Of a stretch of DNA of 64,000 nt, positions 1 to 8,457 are shown piece by piece (the stretch's first letter is position 1; each line of letters opens with the position of its first letter). This DNA comes from Tistlia sp040905785 (GTDB lineage: Bacteria > Pseudomonadota > Alphaproteobacteria > Kiloniellales > DSM-21159). The notes beneath the pieces were generated by a model that saw only the letters and a program-made list of their open reading frames with translations, did not search any database and was not told the origin of the DNA. The stretch spans positions 1-64,000 of the forward strand of contig NZ_JBBDQW010000077.1 in the NCBI RefSeq assembly GCF_040905785.1, given 5' to 3'. The translations under genes were made by a program, and so were the position numbers.

Positions 1-940
1 GGTGTGCTTGCTGCATAATGCCGGCGAACTCCGGCAGCTCGTCGAGAAACAGCACGCCCTGGTGGGCGAGCGAGATCTCGCCGGGCTTGGCCCGCTGGCC
101 GCCGCCGACCAGGGCCGGCAGCGAGGCCGAGTGGTGCGGGTCGCGGAACGGCCGGTGGCGCAGCAGCGCGCCGTTCTTCAGCTGCCCGGCGACCGAGTGC
201 AGCATCGAGACCTCCAGCGCCTCGGCCGGGGTCAGCGGCGGCAGCAGGCCGGGCAGGCGCTGCGCCAGCATCGACTTGCCGCTGCCGGGCGGGCCGATCA
301 TCAGCAGGTTGTGGCCGCCGGCCGCGGCGATCTCCAGGGCGCGCTTGGCGCTCTCCTGGCCCTTGATGTCGGCGAGGTCGGGCAGCGCGCCCCGGGGCTC
401 GGCCAGGCGCGGCACCGGCGTCGCCAGCACCTGGTCGCCCTTGAGGTGGTTGACCAGGCCGATCAGGGAGTCCGGGGCCAGGATCTCGACGCCCTCGGCC
501 CAGGCCGCCTCGGGGCCCTGCTGCTTCGGCACGACCAGCGCGCGGCCGCTGGCCGCGGCGTGGAGCGCCGCCGGCAGCACGCCGGCGACCGGCGACAGGC
601 GCCCGTCCAGCGACAGCTCGCCCAGCGCCACCAGCCCGGCCGCCTCCTCGGCCGGCAGCACGCCGACCGCGGCCATCAGCGCGAGGGCGATCGGCAGGTC
701 GTAGTGGCTGCCCTCCTTCAGGAGGTCGGCGGGCGCCAGGTTGACGACGATGCGCTCGCTGGGCAGCGCCAGGCCGATCGCCTCCAGGGCGCCGCGCACC
801 CGCTCCCGGCTCTCACCGACCGCCTTGTCCGGCAGCCCGACGATCAGGAAGGTCGGCAGGCCGCCGCCGACGCGCACCTGGACGTCGACGTCGACCACCT
901 CGATGCCCTGGAAGGCCACCGTCCCGACCCGCGCGACCAT
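1..940 (-). CDS. comM: ComM/YifB family Mg-chelatase-like AAA+ ATPase (3' part cut by window edge)
   Basis: The visible 313 residues are the N-terminal ChlI-like domain (start MVARVGTVAFQGIEVVDVDV, with a VGLPDKAVGESRERVR stretch) followed by the AAA+ core with Walker A GPPGSGKS near plus-strand 270-300 and Walker B FLDELPEF at the edge. ComM is a hexameric helicase that promotes branch migration during natural transformation in Vibrio and Haemophilus; in most bacteria its role is untested. The ATG at 940-938 fits the family start. The C-terminal Mg_chelatase_C part lies outside the window, so integrity cannot be judged. It is divergent from the TetR gene, with about 230 bases between. Confidence 0.93.
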   Translation of the reverse strand, partial: MVARVGTVAFQGIEVVDVDVQVRVGGGLPTFLIVGLPDKAVGESRERVRGALEAIGLALPSERIVVNLAPADLLKEGSHYDLPIALALMAAVGVLPAEEAAGLVALGELSLDGRLSPVAGVLPAALHAAASGRALVVPKQQGPEAAWAEGVEILAPDSLIGLVNHLKGDQVLATPVPRLAEPRGALPDLADIKGQESAKRALEIAAAGGHNLLMIGPPGSGKSMLAQRLPGLLPPLTPAEALEVSMLHSVAGQLKNGALLRHRPFRDPHHSASLPALVGGGQRAKPGEISLAHQGVLFLDELPEFAGIMQQAH

Positions 941-1077
941 GCCGCCCCGATCCCCCGAGCAGATCCGACCACGGGCGGTTGTTCCCGCCCTGTTCGACTG
1001 CAGTCTATCCGGGAAGTGCCGGCGGGTGCCAGCGGCAAGACGAGCGGCCGGCGGAGCGGGACGCGGCGCCGGCCGGT

Positions 1078-1090
1078 TGACCGTCGGTCA
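1078..1090. promoter_or_regulatory. Perfect palindrome, candidate TetR-family operator
   Basis: TGACCG-T-CGGTCA is a perfect 13-base dyad. It lies 79 bases upstream of the TetR-type gene at 1169 and between it and the divergent comM. TetR repressors commonly autoregulate through dyads of this length and GACCG/CGGTC half-sites are common among them, so an operator is a reasonable inference. No binding data exist. Confidence 0.4.
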
Positions 1091-1168
1091 TTCCGCAAGC
1101 CTGCTGCGCCGGGCGCCCGGATCGGCTAGAAGGAAAGCTGCCAAGGGCGCACCGGCGGGGACGGCAGA

Positions 1169-1792
1169 ATGGCGGGGCAGAGCAAGCAGGCGACGGCGTC
1201 GCCGCGGCGAGCTGGCGGTCAGCCGCGGACCAAGCCGGCCGAGGTCCGGCGCCGCGAGCTGATGGCGGCGGCCGAGCGGCTGTTCCTGGCCCAGGGCCTG
1301 GAGGCGACCACGGTCGAGCAGATCACCCAGGCCGCTGGCGTCGCCAAGGGCAGCTTCTACCTGCAGTTCGCGACCAAGGAGGCGCTGCTGGCGGCGCTGC
1401 GCGAGGACTTCCTGGAGGCCTACCTCGAGGAGCTCGACGCCGTCGTCGCCGAGCGGCCGGCGGAGCAGCACGCCGGGCGTCTCGCGGTCTGGACCGCGGT
1501 CACCCTCTCGGTCTTCCTCGACCGCGCGCCCCTGCGCACCCTGCTGTTCGAGGCGCCGCGCGCCTATGACGGCGCGCGCGGCGGCGCGGGCCCGCGCGAG
1601 CGCCTGGCCGGGCTGCTCGCGGCCGGCGCGCGGGCCGGAGCCTGGCGCCTGCCCGATCCCGGCGCCGCGGCGACCTTCCTGTTCCACGGCCTGCTCGGCC
1701 TGCTCGAGGAGGCCGGGCCGGGGCGCCCGCGCGCGGCGGTCGAGGAGGCGGCGCTGGCGCTGGTCGAGCGGCTGGTCCTGGCCTCCGAGTGA
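1169..1792 (+). CDS. TetR/AcrR family transcriptional regulator
   Basis: This is a 207-residue protein with the TetR N-terminal helix-turn-helix at about residues 30-75 (RRELMAAAERLFLAQGLEATTV then ITQAAGVAKGSFYLQFATKEAL). The C-terminal alpha-helical ligand domain is diverse and the inducer cannot be read from it. The first 25 residues are basic and look disordered. It stands alone between divergent comM and a convergent PAS gene; the dyad at 1078-1090 suggests autoregulation. No efflux pump or catabolic gene sits next to it, so the regulated target is unknown. Confidence 0.9.
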   Translation: MAGQSKQATASPRRAGGQPRTKPAEVRRRELMAAAERLFLAQGLEATTVEQITQAAGVAKGSFYLQFATKEALLAALREDFLEAYLEELDAVVAERPAEQHAGRLAVWTAVTLSVFLDRAPLRTLLFEAPRAYDGARGGAGPRERLAGLLAAGARAGAWRLPDPGAAATFLFHGLLGLLEEAGPGRPRAAVEEAALALVERLVLASE

Positions 1793-1829
1793 CGGCGGCA
1801 CCGGGGCGCCGCGGCCCCGGTGCGCGGTG

Positions 1830-2387
1830 TCAGAGCGTCCCGACCCGCTCGCCCGTGCGGTCTTCGATCCAGCCGCGCTCGCCCTCGAGCGGCAGGATGC
1901 GGACGACCCGGGTGACCTGCTCCGGCTCGGGCGGACGGCTGCCGGGCAGCAGCGCGTAGACCGTGGCGCCGAGCACCCGCTCCGGCCGGCCGCCGGCGCC
2001 AAGCAGCGGCAGCACCAGGCGCTCGCCGCTGAAGGTCCGCTGGTTGCGCAGGTAGACGAGCCCGGCCGTGCGCACCGCCGCCGGCGTGTCGAGGACCGCG
2101 TCGTAGCGCCGCTGCACGACGGCAAGGCCGTCCGGCGGAATGATCTCGTCGAGATAGCGGCCGGCCAGGCTGCGCCGGTAGACCTCGTTGATCCGCTCGC
2201 CGGCCAGGTGGTAGCGGAAGCGCCCGCTGCCGGCCTCGCGCTCGCACAGCCAGACGTGCGGCAGGGTCCGGCCCAGCGCCACCGGGTCGAGCGCCCGGTA
2301 GTCTGGCACGGCGCCCGCTCCCGCAGCCTGCCAGACGGCCAGGACGTGGCGGAGGAGCGGGTCCTGGAGCTGGAGCAGCTGGTCCAA
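1830..2387 (-). CDS. PAS domain-containing protein (PAS_5-like)
   Basis: This 185-residue protein resembles the single-domain alphaproteobacterial PAS family (Pfam PAS_5). Seen features are the DYRALDPVALGRTLPHVWL motif near residues 28-47, then FRYHLAGERINEVYRRSLAGRYLDEI and a central beta-rich part ending in RGWIEDRTGERVGTL. It has no kinase, GGDEF or output domain, so it is probably a small sensor or adaptor; the ligand is unknown. The start used is TTG at 2387, preceded by GGAGAG four bases upstream. It is convergent with the TetR gene. Confidence 0.75.
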   Translation of the reverse strand: MDQLLQLQDPLLRHVLAVWQAAGAGAVPDYRALDPVALGRTLPHVWLCEREAGSGRFRYHLAGERINEVYRRSLAGRYLDEIIPPDGLAVVQRRYDAVLDTPAAVRTAGLVYLRNQRTFSGERLVLPLLGAGGRPERVLGATVYALLPGSRPPEPEQVTRVVRILPLEGERGWIEDRTGERVGTL

Positions 2388-2482
2388 GGTCTCTCCGGTC
2401 CCCGGGGGGGTTCGCCGGGACAGCGGGCTTGCCGCAGCCCAGGCCGCGGGTCAAGCGCTGCCGGCAGCAGGCCGGGTCGCGC

Positions 2483-2980
2483 CTACGCGACCCAGAGGCC
2501 GCGCCGGCGGTGCCAGTCCTCGATCGATTCCTCCGGGTAGCCCTGGAAGCAGGCGTCCTCGGGCCCGACCTGCGGCACCACCCAGTCGGGCTTGTCGGCC
2601 AGCAGGATGTGCACGCTCGACGGCGGCGCCGGCAGCGGGCTGTCGACCGCCGAGGCGAATGGGTGGACCAGCTCGGGCCAGGTCGGGTCGTAGAGCCAGA
2701 GCGCCGTGGCGCAGTGCCGGCAGAAGTTGCGCTCGCCGCTGCTGATCTCGCAGCGCCCGCCGCGCTCGATCTCGGCACGGTAGACCGAGAGCGCCTCCCG
2801 GCCCTCGACCTTCAGGGTCTCGTAGCGCGCGCCCAGGTTGATGGCGTAGCCGCCGCCGCCGGCGGTCTTGCGGCAGATGCTGCAGTAGCAGCGCATGAAG
2901 GGCTGCGGCGTGTGGCTCTCGACGGCGAAGCGGACGGCGCCGCAGCGGCAGCCGCCCTCCAGGGTCGTCGGCATCGGCAC
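2483..2980 (-). CDS. GFA/CENP-V family zinc-binding protein
   Basis: The 165 residues follow the GFA fold (glutathione-dependent formaldehyde-activating enzyme-like). Zinc-ligand cysteines are visible at C11/C13 (GCRCGAVRF), C31/C33/C36 (CYCSIC) and C87/C90 (CRHC). Only some members bind glutathione; most are uncharacterised, so formaldehyde metabolism should not be assumed. The length is normal for the family. It shares its direction with the PAS gene about 95 bases downstream and with the small helical protein upstream, but spacing does not prove an operon. Confidence 0.85.
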   Translation of the reverse strand: MPMPTTLEGGCRCGAVRFAVESHTPQPFMRCYCSICRKTAGGGGYAINLGARYETLKVEGREALSVYRAEIERGGRCEISSGERNFCRHCATALWLYDPTWPELVHPFASAVDSPLPAPPSSVHILLADKPDWVVPQVGPEDACFQGYPEESIEDWHRRRGLWVA

Positions 2981-3032
2981 TCTCCTCTCTCGGCAGCGGC
3001 GGAGGCGGCCGGCGCCCGCCCGAGGGAGCGGC

Positions 3033-3317
3033 TCAGGACCGGCCGAGCCTGCGCCGGTTGGCGCGGACCTTCCTGCTATAGCCGCCGAGGACGCGCCGGG
3101 CGACCTCGCTCTGGCTCTGTCCGGTCGCGATGGCGGTCGCCGCGGTCATCGAGGCGGCGGTCGCCGCCGCGATCTTCTCGGTGATCATGCGCTGGCTCTC
3201 GCGCCGGCTGCGGGGGTCGCCGCTCCAGAGCTGCAGCATCCTGAGCGCGATGACCTGCTGGGCCTCCAGGGCGAGGCGGGTCGCCTGGAGGGAGAGCGCG
3301 AAGAAGGGAGGGAGCAT
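3033..3317 (-). CDS. Small helical protein, phasin-like (weak)
   Basis: This is a 94-residue, mostly alpha-helical protein rich in Ala, Gln and Arg. Its centre (LALEAQQVIALRMLQLWSGD, then MITEKIAAATAASMTAATAIATGQ) looks like the amphipathic helices of phasins that coat polyhydroxyalkanoate granules, and the C-terminus is basic (KVRANRRRLGRS). The similarity is by pattern only. No PHA synthase is nearby. An alternative is an uncharacterised conserved short protein. Confidence 0.5.
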   Translation of the reverse strand: MLPPFFALSLQATRLALEAQQVIALRMLQLWSGDPRSRRESQRMITEKIAAATAASMTAATAIATGQSQSEVARRVLGGYSRKVRANRRRLGRS

Positions 3318-3423
3318 GGCGGGCGGGGACCTTCATGGGGTGCGGAATACCCGTGAAACGTCGGCGGGGGCGCCCGGGGTTCCTCCGCCCCGGCCGCCCC
3401 GCTCGCGACGACGCCCCGCCGGA

Positions 3424-4512
3424 CTAGATCCTGGCCTCGAAGATCAGGTTGAAGGGCGTCTGGTGGGCCCGGCGGAAACGGCCGAAGCCGCCTTCCTGGA
3501 AGACCTTGGCCAGGCGCCGCTCGCCGGCCTGGGCGCCGAGCACGTGGCTGCCCTGCTCGGAGATCGCGTGGGCGCAGCAGAGCGTCGCGGAGGCCGCGTA
3601 GTAGAGCTGCCCGACGACATTGAGGTTGTCCTCGACGCGGTCGTTGGCGAAGGGCTCGACCAGCATCACCGTGCCGTCCGGCGCCAGGGTGCGGGCGGCG
3701 TGGCGCGCCGCCTCGACCGGCCGGCCCATGTCGTGCAGGCAGTCGAAGAAGCAGATCAGGTCGTAGGGCCCGCTCGGGTAGGCGTCGGCCCGCGCGACCT
3801 CGAAGGTCACACGGTCGGCGACGCCGGCCGCCGCGGCGTTGGCGCGCGCCGCCTCGATGGAGGCCGGGTGGCCGTCGAAGCCCCGGAAGCGCGCCTTCGG
3901 GAAGGCCTGGGCCATGAAGATGGTGGAATGGCCGTGGCCGCAGCCGATGTCGGCGACCTGGCCGCCCTCGGAGAGCTTCTCGACCACGCCGGCCAAAGCG
4001 GGCAGCCACTCGGCCACAAGGCTGGCGCGGTAGCCGTTGCGGTAGAAGGCGGCGACGCCGCAGAACAGGCGCGCGTCGTGCTCGCCCCAGGCGACGCCGC
4101 CGCCGGTGCGGAAGGCCTCCAGGGTGCGGGCCTCGTCGAACCACATCGAGGCCGGGACCTCCCAGGCCGGCGGCAGGAAGACCGGGCTGTCCTCGCGGGC
4201 CAGCACCATGGCCTGCGCCTCGCCCAGCTCGTAGCTGGCGCTGACGGCGTGGTAGTCGAGGTAGCCGGCGGCGGCCTGGGCGTTCAGCCACTCGCGGACG
4301 TAGCGCTCGGCGCAGCCGCTGCGCCGGGCGACCTCCTCGGAGGTCAGCGGGCCGGCGCCGAGCAGGGCGCGGTAGAGCCCCAGCTTGTGGCCGAGGGCGA
4401 CCATGACCCCGGCGTAGCCGGCGGCGAGGTCGGAGACGGCCTTGCCGACGAAGGCCTCGAGCTTGGCGGCTTCGGCCGCCGCTGGCGTTGCCTCGACGAT
4501 GTGCTGATCCAT
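3424..4512 (-). CDS. Class I SAM-dependent methyltransferase with N-terminal winged helix
   Basis: The 362-residue protein has an N-terminal winged-helix dimerisation part (LGLYRALLGAGPLTSEEVARRSGCAERYVREWLNAQ split over residues 44-80) and a Rossmann methyltransferase domain with motif I VADIGCGHGHST near residue 187. The architecture matches the Rv2258c-like and O-methyltransferase-like families, where the substrate is usually a small molecule. The substrate cannot be inferred here. It is divergent from the GlxA-type regulator, with 218 bases between, which makes that regulator its likely controller. Confidence 0.85.
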   Translation of the reverse strand: MDQHIVEATPAAAEAAKLEAFVGKAVSDLAAGYAGVMVALGHKLGLYRALLGAGPLTSEEVARRSGCAERYVREWLNAQAAAGYLDYHAVSASYELGEAQAMVLAREDSPVFLPPAWEVPASMWFDEARTLEAFRTGGGVAWGEHDARLFCGVAAFYRNGYRASLVAEWLPALAGVVEKLSEGGQVADIGCGHGHSTIFMAQAFPKARFRGFDGHPASIEAARANAAAAGVADRVTFEVARADAYPSGPYDLICFFDCLHDMGRPVEAARHAARTLAPDGTVMLVEPFANDRVEDNLNVVGQLYYAASATLCCAHAISEQGSHVLGAQAGERRLAKVFQEGGFGRFRRAHQTPFNLIFEARI

Positions 4513-4730
4513 GGGAACGGACTTCCTTCTGCTGTCGGGCGACCATCGCCCGTGAGGCCGCGGAAGCTGACAGAAGGCGCGCCCCGGTCTCAGAGGCGTA
4601 TCCCGCGCGACCGGTCCGTTCCTGCCACTTTCGTCCCTGGCTTGCCCTCGGCACCCGCAGCGGCCACAGTTCCCGCCAGAACCGGCCGCGGTGCGCGAGG
4701 CGCCGCCGCCCTTTCGGGGAGGAGTCGCCG

Positions 4731-5747
4731 GTGTCGGACCAGCCGCCGCACGTCTCGCTCGTCGCGCTGCCCGAGGCCATGCTCTCGACCCTGATCGGGC
4801 TCTACGACGTGCTCTCCTCGCTCGAGGCCCTGGCCAGCTTCGGCGAGGGGCTGAGCTCCGCGCCGCCCTTCCGAGTCGAGATCGTCGGCGTCGCCGCCGG
4901 CCCGCTGCCGGTCGCGGGCGGCCTGCCCGCCACCGTGCAGCGAGCCCTCGCCGAGCTTCCGAGCAGCGACATCGTGATCGTGCCCTCGCTGCTGATCGCC
5001 GGCGACTGGCAGCCCGGCCGCTACCCGGAGCTGGTCGCCTGGCTGGCGGCCCAGCACCGCGGCGGCGCCCTGCTCTGCTCGGCCTGCTCGGGCGTCTTCC
5101 TGCTCGCCGAGACCGGCCTGTTCGACGGCCGGGACTGCACGATCCACTGGGGCTACCGGGAGAAGTTCGCCCGCACCTTCCCGAAAGTGCGGCTGCACCC
5201 GGAACAGGTGCTGGTGATCGGCGGGCGGCGCGGCGAGCTTGTCAGCTCCGGCGCCTCGACCTCCTGGCACGACCTGGCGCTCTACCTGATCGCCCAGCAC
5301 GCCGGCGTGCCGGTCGCCCAGGCGGCGACCAAGTTCTTCGCCATGCAGTGGCACCAGGAGGGCCTGGCGCCCTACGTCGTCTTCGAGCCGCCGCGCCACC
5401 ACGGCGACGCTGCGGTCACCCGTGCCCAGGCCTGGCTGGCCGAGAACTACCCGCAGCCGAGCCCGGTCGAGGAGCTGGTGCGGCGCTCGGGCCTGTCGGA
5501 GCGCAGCTTCAAGCGGCGCTTTCGGGCGGCCACCGGCCTGACGCCGATCGACTATGTCCAGCGCCTGCGCATCGAGGAGGCCAAGCGCAGGCTCGAGCGG
5601 ACCCGGGTGCCGGTCGAGGAGATCTCCTGGCAGGTCGGCTACGAGGACGCCGCCTTCTTCCGCCGCCTGTTCAAGCGGCTGACCTCGCTCTCGCCCGGCG
5701 CCTACCGCCGGCGCTTCCAGGGACCCGCGGCGATGGTCGGCAGCTGA
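4731..5747 (+). CDS. GlxA family transcriptional regulator (DJ-1/PfpI domain + AraC HTH)
   Basis: The protein has 338 residues. Residues 1-190 form a DJ-1/PfpI-like domain (SLVALPEAMLSTLIGLYDVLSSLEAL at the start and an ALLCSACSGVFLLAETGLFDG nucleophile-elbow region), and residues 220-330 carry two AraC-type helix-turn-helix motifs (VEELVRRSGLSERSFKRRF and ISWQVGYEDAAFFRRLFKR). The GTG at 4731 is chosen because GGGGAGGAG ends about seven bases before it and the DJ-1 domain begins right after. GlxA-type regulators act on nearby genes, often for quaternary amine or small-metabolite use; the divergent methyltransferase is the obvious candidate target. Confidence 0.85.
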   Translation: MSDQPPHVSLVALPEAMLSTLIGLYDVLSSLEALASFGEGLSSAPPFRVEIVGVAAGPLPVAGGLPATVQRALAELPSSDIVIVPSLLIAGDWQPGRYPELVAWLAAQHRGGALLCSACSGVFLLAETGLFDGRDCTIHWGYREKFARTFPKVRLHPEQVLVIGGRRGELVSSGASTSWHDLALYLIAQHAGVPVAQAATKFFAMQWHQEGLAPYVVFEPPRHHGDAAVTRAQAWLAENYPQPSPVEELVRRSGLSERSFKRRFRAATGLTPIDYVQRLRIEEAKRRLERTRVPVEEISWQVGYEDAAFFRRLFKRLTSLSPGAYRRRFQGPAAMVGS

Positions 5748-5756
5748 CGAGCCCGC

Positions 5757-6725
5757 CTATTCGGGCAGGCGGCGGTCGACGCGGCCCGCCAGGCGCTGCT
5801 CGATGGCGTCCCAGATCAGGCCGGAGAGGTTGGCGCTGTCGAAGCGGTCGATCTCCTGGATCCCGGTCGGCGAGGTCACGTTTATCTCGGTCAGGTAGTC
5901 GCCGATCACGTCGATGCCGACGAAGATCAGGCCGCGCTGGCGCAGCGCCGGGCCGATCGCGCTGCAGATCTCGAGGTCGCGCTCGCTCAGCACGTCGCGC
6001 ATGGCCTTGCCGCCGACGTGCATGTTGCTGCGCGCCTCGCCCTCGGCCGGGACCCGGTTGATCGCGCCGGCCGGCACGCCGTCGACCAGGATGATCCGCT
6101 TGTCGCCCTGGCGCACCGCCGGCAGGTACTTCTGCACGATGATCGGCTCGCGGAACATCTGGCTGAACAGCTCGAGCAGGGCGTTGAGGTTCTCGTCCTC
6201 GGGCTTGATCCGGAACACGCCGGCGCCGCCGTTGCCGTAGAGCGGCTTGACGATCAGGTCGCCGTGCTTCTTCCGGAAGGCCTGGATCTCGCCGCGGTGG
6301 CTGGTGATCAGGGTCGGCGGCATGAGGTCGGGGAAGTGCGTGACGAAGAGCTTCTCCGGCGCGTTGCGCACGCTCGCCGGATCGTTGACCACCAGGGTGT
6401 CCGGGTGGACGTGCTCGAGCAGGTGCGTCGCCGTGATGTAGGCCATGTCGAAGGGCGGGTCCTGGCGCATCAGCACGACGTCGACGGTCGCGAGGTCGAG
6501 GGTCTCGGACGGGCCGAAAGCGAAGTGGTCGCCCGCGGCGCGCCTCACCTCGAGCGGACGCGCGTGGGCGTAGAGCCGGCCGTCGCGGAAGGCCAGCTCG
6601 CGCGGCAGGTAGTGGTAGAGGCCATGGCCGCGCCGGCTCGCCTCGAGCGCCAGGGCGAAGGTCGAGTCGGCCTCGATGTCGATCGCCTCGATCGGGTCCA
6701 TCTGGATCGCAACGGCTAGGCTCAT
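5757..6725 (-). CDS. gshB: Glutathione synthetase
   Basis: GshB joins gamma-glutamylcysteine and glycine with ATP to give glutathione. The 322 residues begin with the family start MSLAVAIQMDPIEAIDIEAD and contain the ATP-grasp core (LIVKPLYGNGGAGVFRI, then EPIIVQKYLPAVRQGDKRII and EINVTSPTGIQEID). A GTG four codons upstream (6737) is possible, but neither start has a strong ribosome binding site. It is the last gene of the run from rsmI through the BON lipoprotein and SirB1-like protein; gshB is commonly linked to rsmI-yraN in alphaproteobacteria. gshA is not in the window. Confidence 0.95.
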   Translation of the reverse strand: MSLAVAIQMDPIEAIDIEADSTFALALEASRRGHGLYHYLPRELAFRDGRLYAHARPLEVRRAAGDHFAFGPSETLDLATVDVVLMRQDPPFDMAYITATHLLEHVHPDTLVVNDPASVRNAPEKLFVTHFPDLMPPTLITSHRGEIQAFRKKHGDLIVKPLYGNGGAGVFRIKPEDENLNALLELFSQMFREPIIVQKYLPAVRQGDKRIILVDGVPAGAINRVPAEGEARSNMHVGGKAMRDVLSERDLEICSAIGPALRQRGLIFVGIDVIGDYLTEINVTSPTGIQEIDRFDSANLSGLIWDAIEQRLAGRVDRRLPE

Positions 6726-6827
6726 GGCGGCGCACACCCGGCTGGAAGGAGGAAGGGCTGCAAAGCGGTAGCACCGTCCGGCATGGAAGCAAAGCGCCGG
6801 CCCGCGCCAGCCGAAGGAAGGGGCGCG

Positions 6828-7700
6828 CTAGTTCAGCCGGGCGCGCAGCTCCGCGACCAGGCGGGCGGCCTCGGGCCGGCGCGGGTCCTCGGGCGCCAGC
6901 TCCAGGAAGCGGTCGAGCGCCAGGATCGCCGCGCCCAGGTTCTCGAGCCGCCTGTGCAGCAGCCCGGCCTCGCGCCACAGCGGGCCGTCCGAGGGCTCCA
7001 GCAGCAGCATCGACTCGAGGGTCGCCAGCGCGGCCTCCAGCGCGCCGTCGCGCAGCCGGCGCACCTTGATGTTGTTCTGCAGGCGCAGCAGGATCGCGCG
7101 GTTGCCGCAGGCGGCGTAGTGCCTCGGCGTCAGCTCGGCCGATTCCCCCTGCGCGGCCTTGAGCAGCCCGCGCAGCGCGTCGGCGCCGAGCGGCGTGCCG
7201 CCGCGGAAGGGATCGAGGATGACGCGCCGGCTGCCGGTCTGCAGGCGGATCAGGAAGTGGCCGGGAAAGTCGACGCCCTCGGCCTGCCAGCCCTGCGCGC
7301 GTGCCGCGTGCAGCCACAGGATCGCGAGCGCGACCGGCAGGCCCCGGCGGCGGTCGATGACGCGCAGCAGGCTGGCGTTCTGCAGGTCGTCGTAGGTCTC
7401 CTCGTCGCCGGCATAGCCGTAGCGCTCGACCAACACGGCGCGTAGCGCAGCGACCCGGGCTTCGAGGTCGCCCCCGGCTGCCGCCGCGCCGCCGAGGTCG
7501 GCGGTGTCGCGGACCAGCAGCGAGAGATGGTGGCGATAGCGCGCGAGCGGCCGGTGCGGCCGTTCCAGGGCGGCGAGCAGCAGCGCCGTCCCGGCCAGGT
7601 CGATGCCGCCGTCCGGCTGGGTGCCGACCCGGCGCAGCTGGCGCTCCAGCGCCTCGCGGCCCTCGCCCGGGCCGTCGCTCACGGCCGTGCCTTCGCTCAT
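6828..7700 (-). CDS. SirB1 family transglutaminase-like protein with TPR tail
   Basis: This 290-residue protein has the SirB1-N domain: VRDTADLGGAAAAGGDLEARVAALR, then GYAGDEETYDDLQNASLLRVIDRRRGLPVALAILWLHAARAQGW, with the short DRRRGLPVALA signature. The C-terminal 100 residues carry two TPR-like helical pairs (LRLQNNIKVRRLRDGALEAAL and LGAAILALDRFLELAPEDPR). The family has a transglutaminase-like fold but no assigned enzyme activity. ATG at 7700 is preferred over one 15 codons upstream because it follows GAAGG and removes a basic unconserved extension. Confidence 0.8.
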   Translation of the reverse strand: MSEGTAVSDGPGEGREALERQLRRVGTQPDGGIDLAGTALLLAALERPHRPLARYRHHLSLLVRDTADLGGAAAAGGDLEARVAALRAVLVERYGYAGDEETYDDLQNASLLRVIDRRRGLPVALAILWLHAARAQGWQAEGVDFPGHFLIRLQTGSRRVILDPFRGGTPLGADALRGLLKAAQGESAELTPRHYAACGNRAILLRLQNNIKVRRLRDGALEAALATLESMLLLEPSDGPLWREAGLLHRRLENLGAAILALDRFLELAPEDPRRPEAARLVAELRARLN

Positions 7701-7748
7701 GTTCGGCCTTCGCTCATGGCGGCGCCGCGCCGGCGCCGGGCGCATCGG

Positions 7749-8345
7749 TCACGCCGGGGCGTCCAGCAGCCGCACGTGGGAGACGATGCCGCGCACGTAG
7801 GGGATCTGCCGGGCATAGGCCTTGATCCGCTCGAGCTCGCCCTGGTTGCGGGCGATGCCGAGCAGGAAGACCCGGCCGTTGAGCACCTCGACCGAATAGT
7901 TCACCGCCGAGATCTCGCGGTCGAGCATCATGTCGGCCCGCAGGCGCGTGGCGATCCAGCGGTCGCGGGCCTGGTCGACGAGCGAGCTCTCGTCGCGCAC
8001 GTTGAGCTCGTTGATCACCTCGCGCACGCCTTCCGGCTGCCAGGCCAGACGCACCGCCTCGACCTCGTCGGCCGGCGTCGGCACGTTGCCCGTCAGCAGG
8101 ACGCGCCCCTCCTCCACCGCGAAGCTGACGTCGCCGAAGAGCGCGAGGTCGCGCTGGAAGAAGCGGTCGTTGAGCCCGGCGCGGATGCCCACGTCGTCGA
8201 CCGCGGTGACAAAGCCCTTCTCGCTGGAGGCGGCGACCCCGCCCGAGGCGGCGACGCCGACCGCGAAGCCGGCCGGCGAGCAGCCGCCGAGCAGGAGGAG
8301 GATCGGCAGGAGAAGGCGGGAGAGCGGCTTGAGCAGGGCGGACAC
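7749..8345 (-). CDS. dolP: BON-domain outer-membrane lipoprotein, DolP (YraP)-like
   Basis: The 198-residue precursor has a lipoprotein signal peptide with lipobox LLGGC (acyl cysteine C22) and two BON domains, at about residues 52-115 (LNDRFFQRDLALFGDVSFAVEEGRVLLTGNV) and 125-195 (RLRADMMLDREISAVNYSVEVLNGRVFLLGIA). In E. coli, DolP binds anionic phospholipid and supports outer-membrane integrity and division-site amidase activation. Two BON domains, a lipobox and the rsmI-yraN context support orthology; the symbol is by analogy. The gap to yraN is 112 bases. Confidence 0.85.
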   Translation of the reverse strand: MSALLKPLSRLLLPILLLLGGCSPAGFAVGVAASGGVAASSEKGFVTAVDDVGIRAGLNDRFFQRDLALFGDVSFAVEEGRVLLTGNVPTPADEVEAVRLAWQPEGVREVINELNVRDESSLVDQARDRWIATRLRADMMLDREISAVNYSVEVLNGRVFLLGIARNQGELERIKAYARQIPYVRGIVSHVRLLDAPA

Positions 8346-8457
8346 CGGGTGTCAGAGGAGGGGAACGGCCGGCGCTAGGCTGAAGTCGGCGGCCCGCTCC
8401 GTCAAGCTGCCGCTGCCGGCCGGCTGCGCTGGGCGGCTGCCCAGGGGGCCCGCCGGG

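Noticed and set aside
2..1129. Long plus-strand frame over the comM region
   Set aside because: It is a shadow of comM, whose AAA+ motifs on the minus strand are clear.
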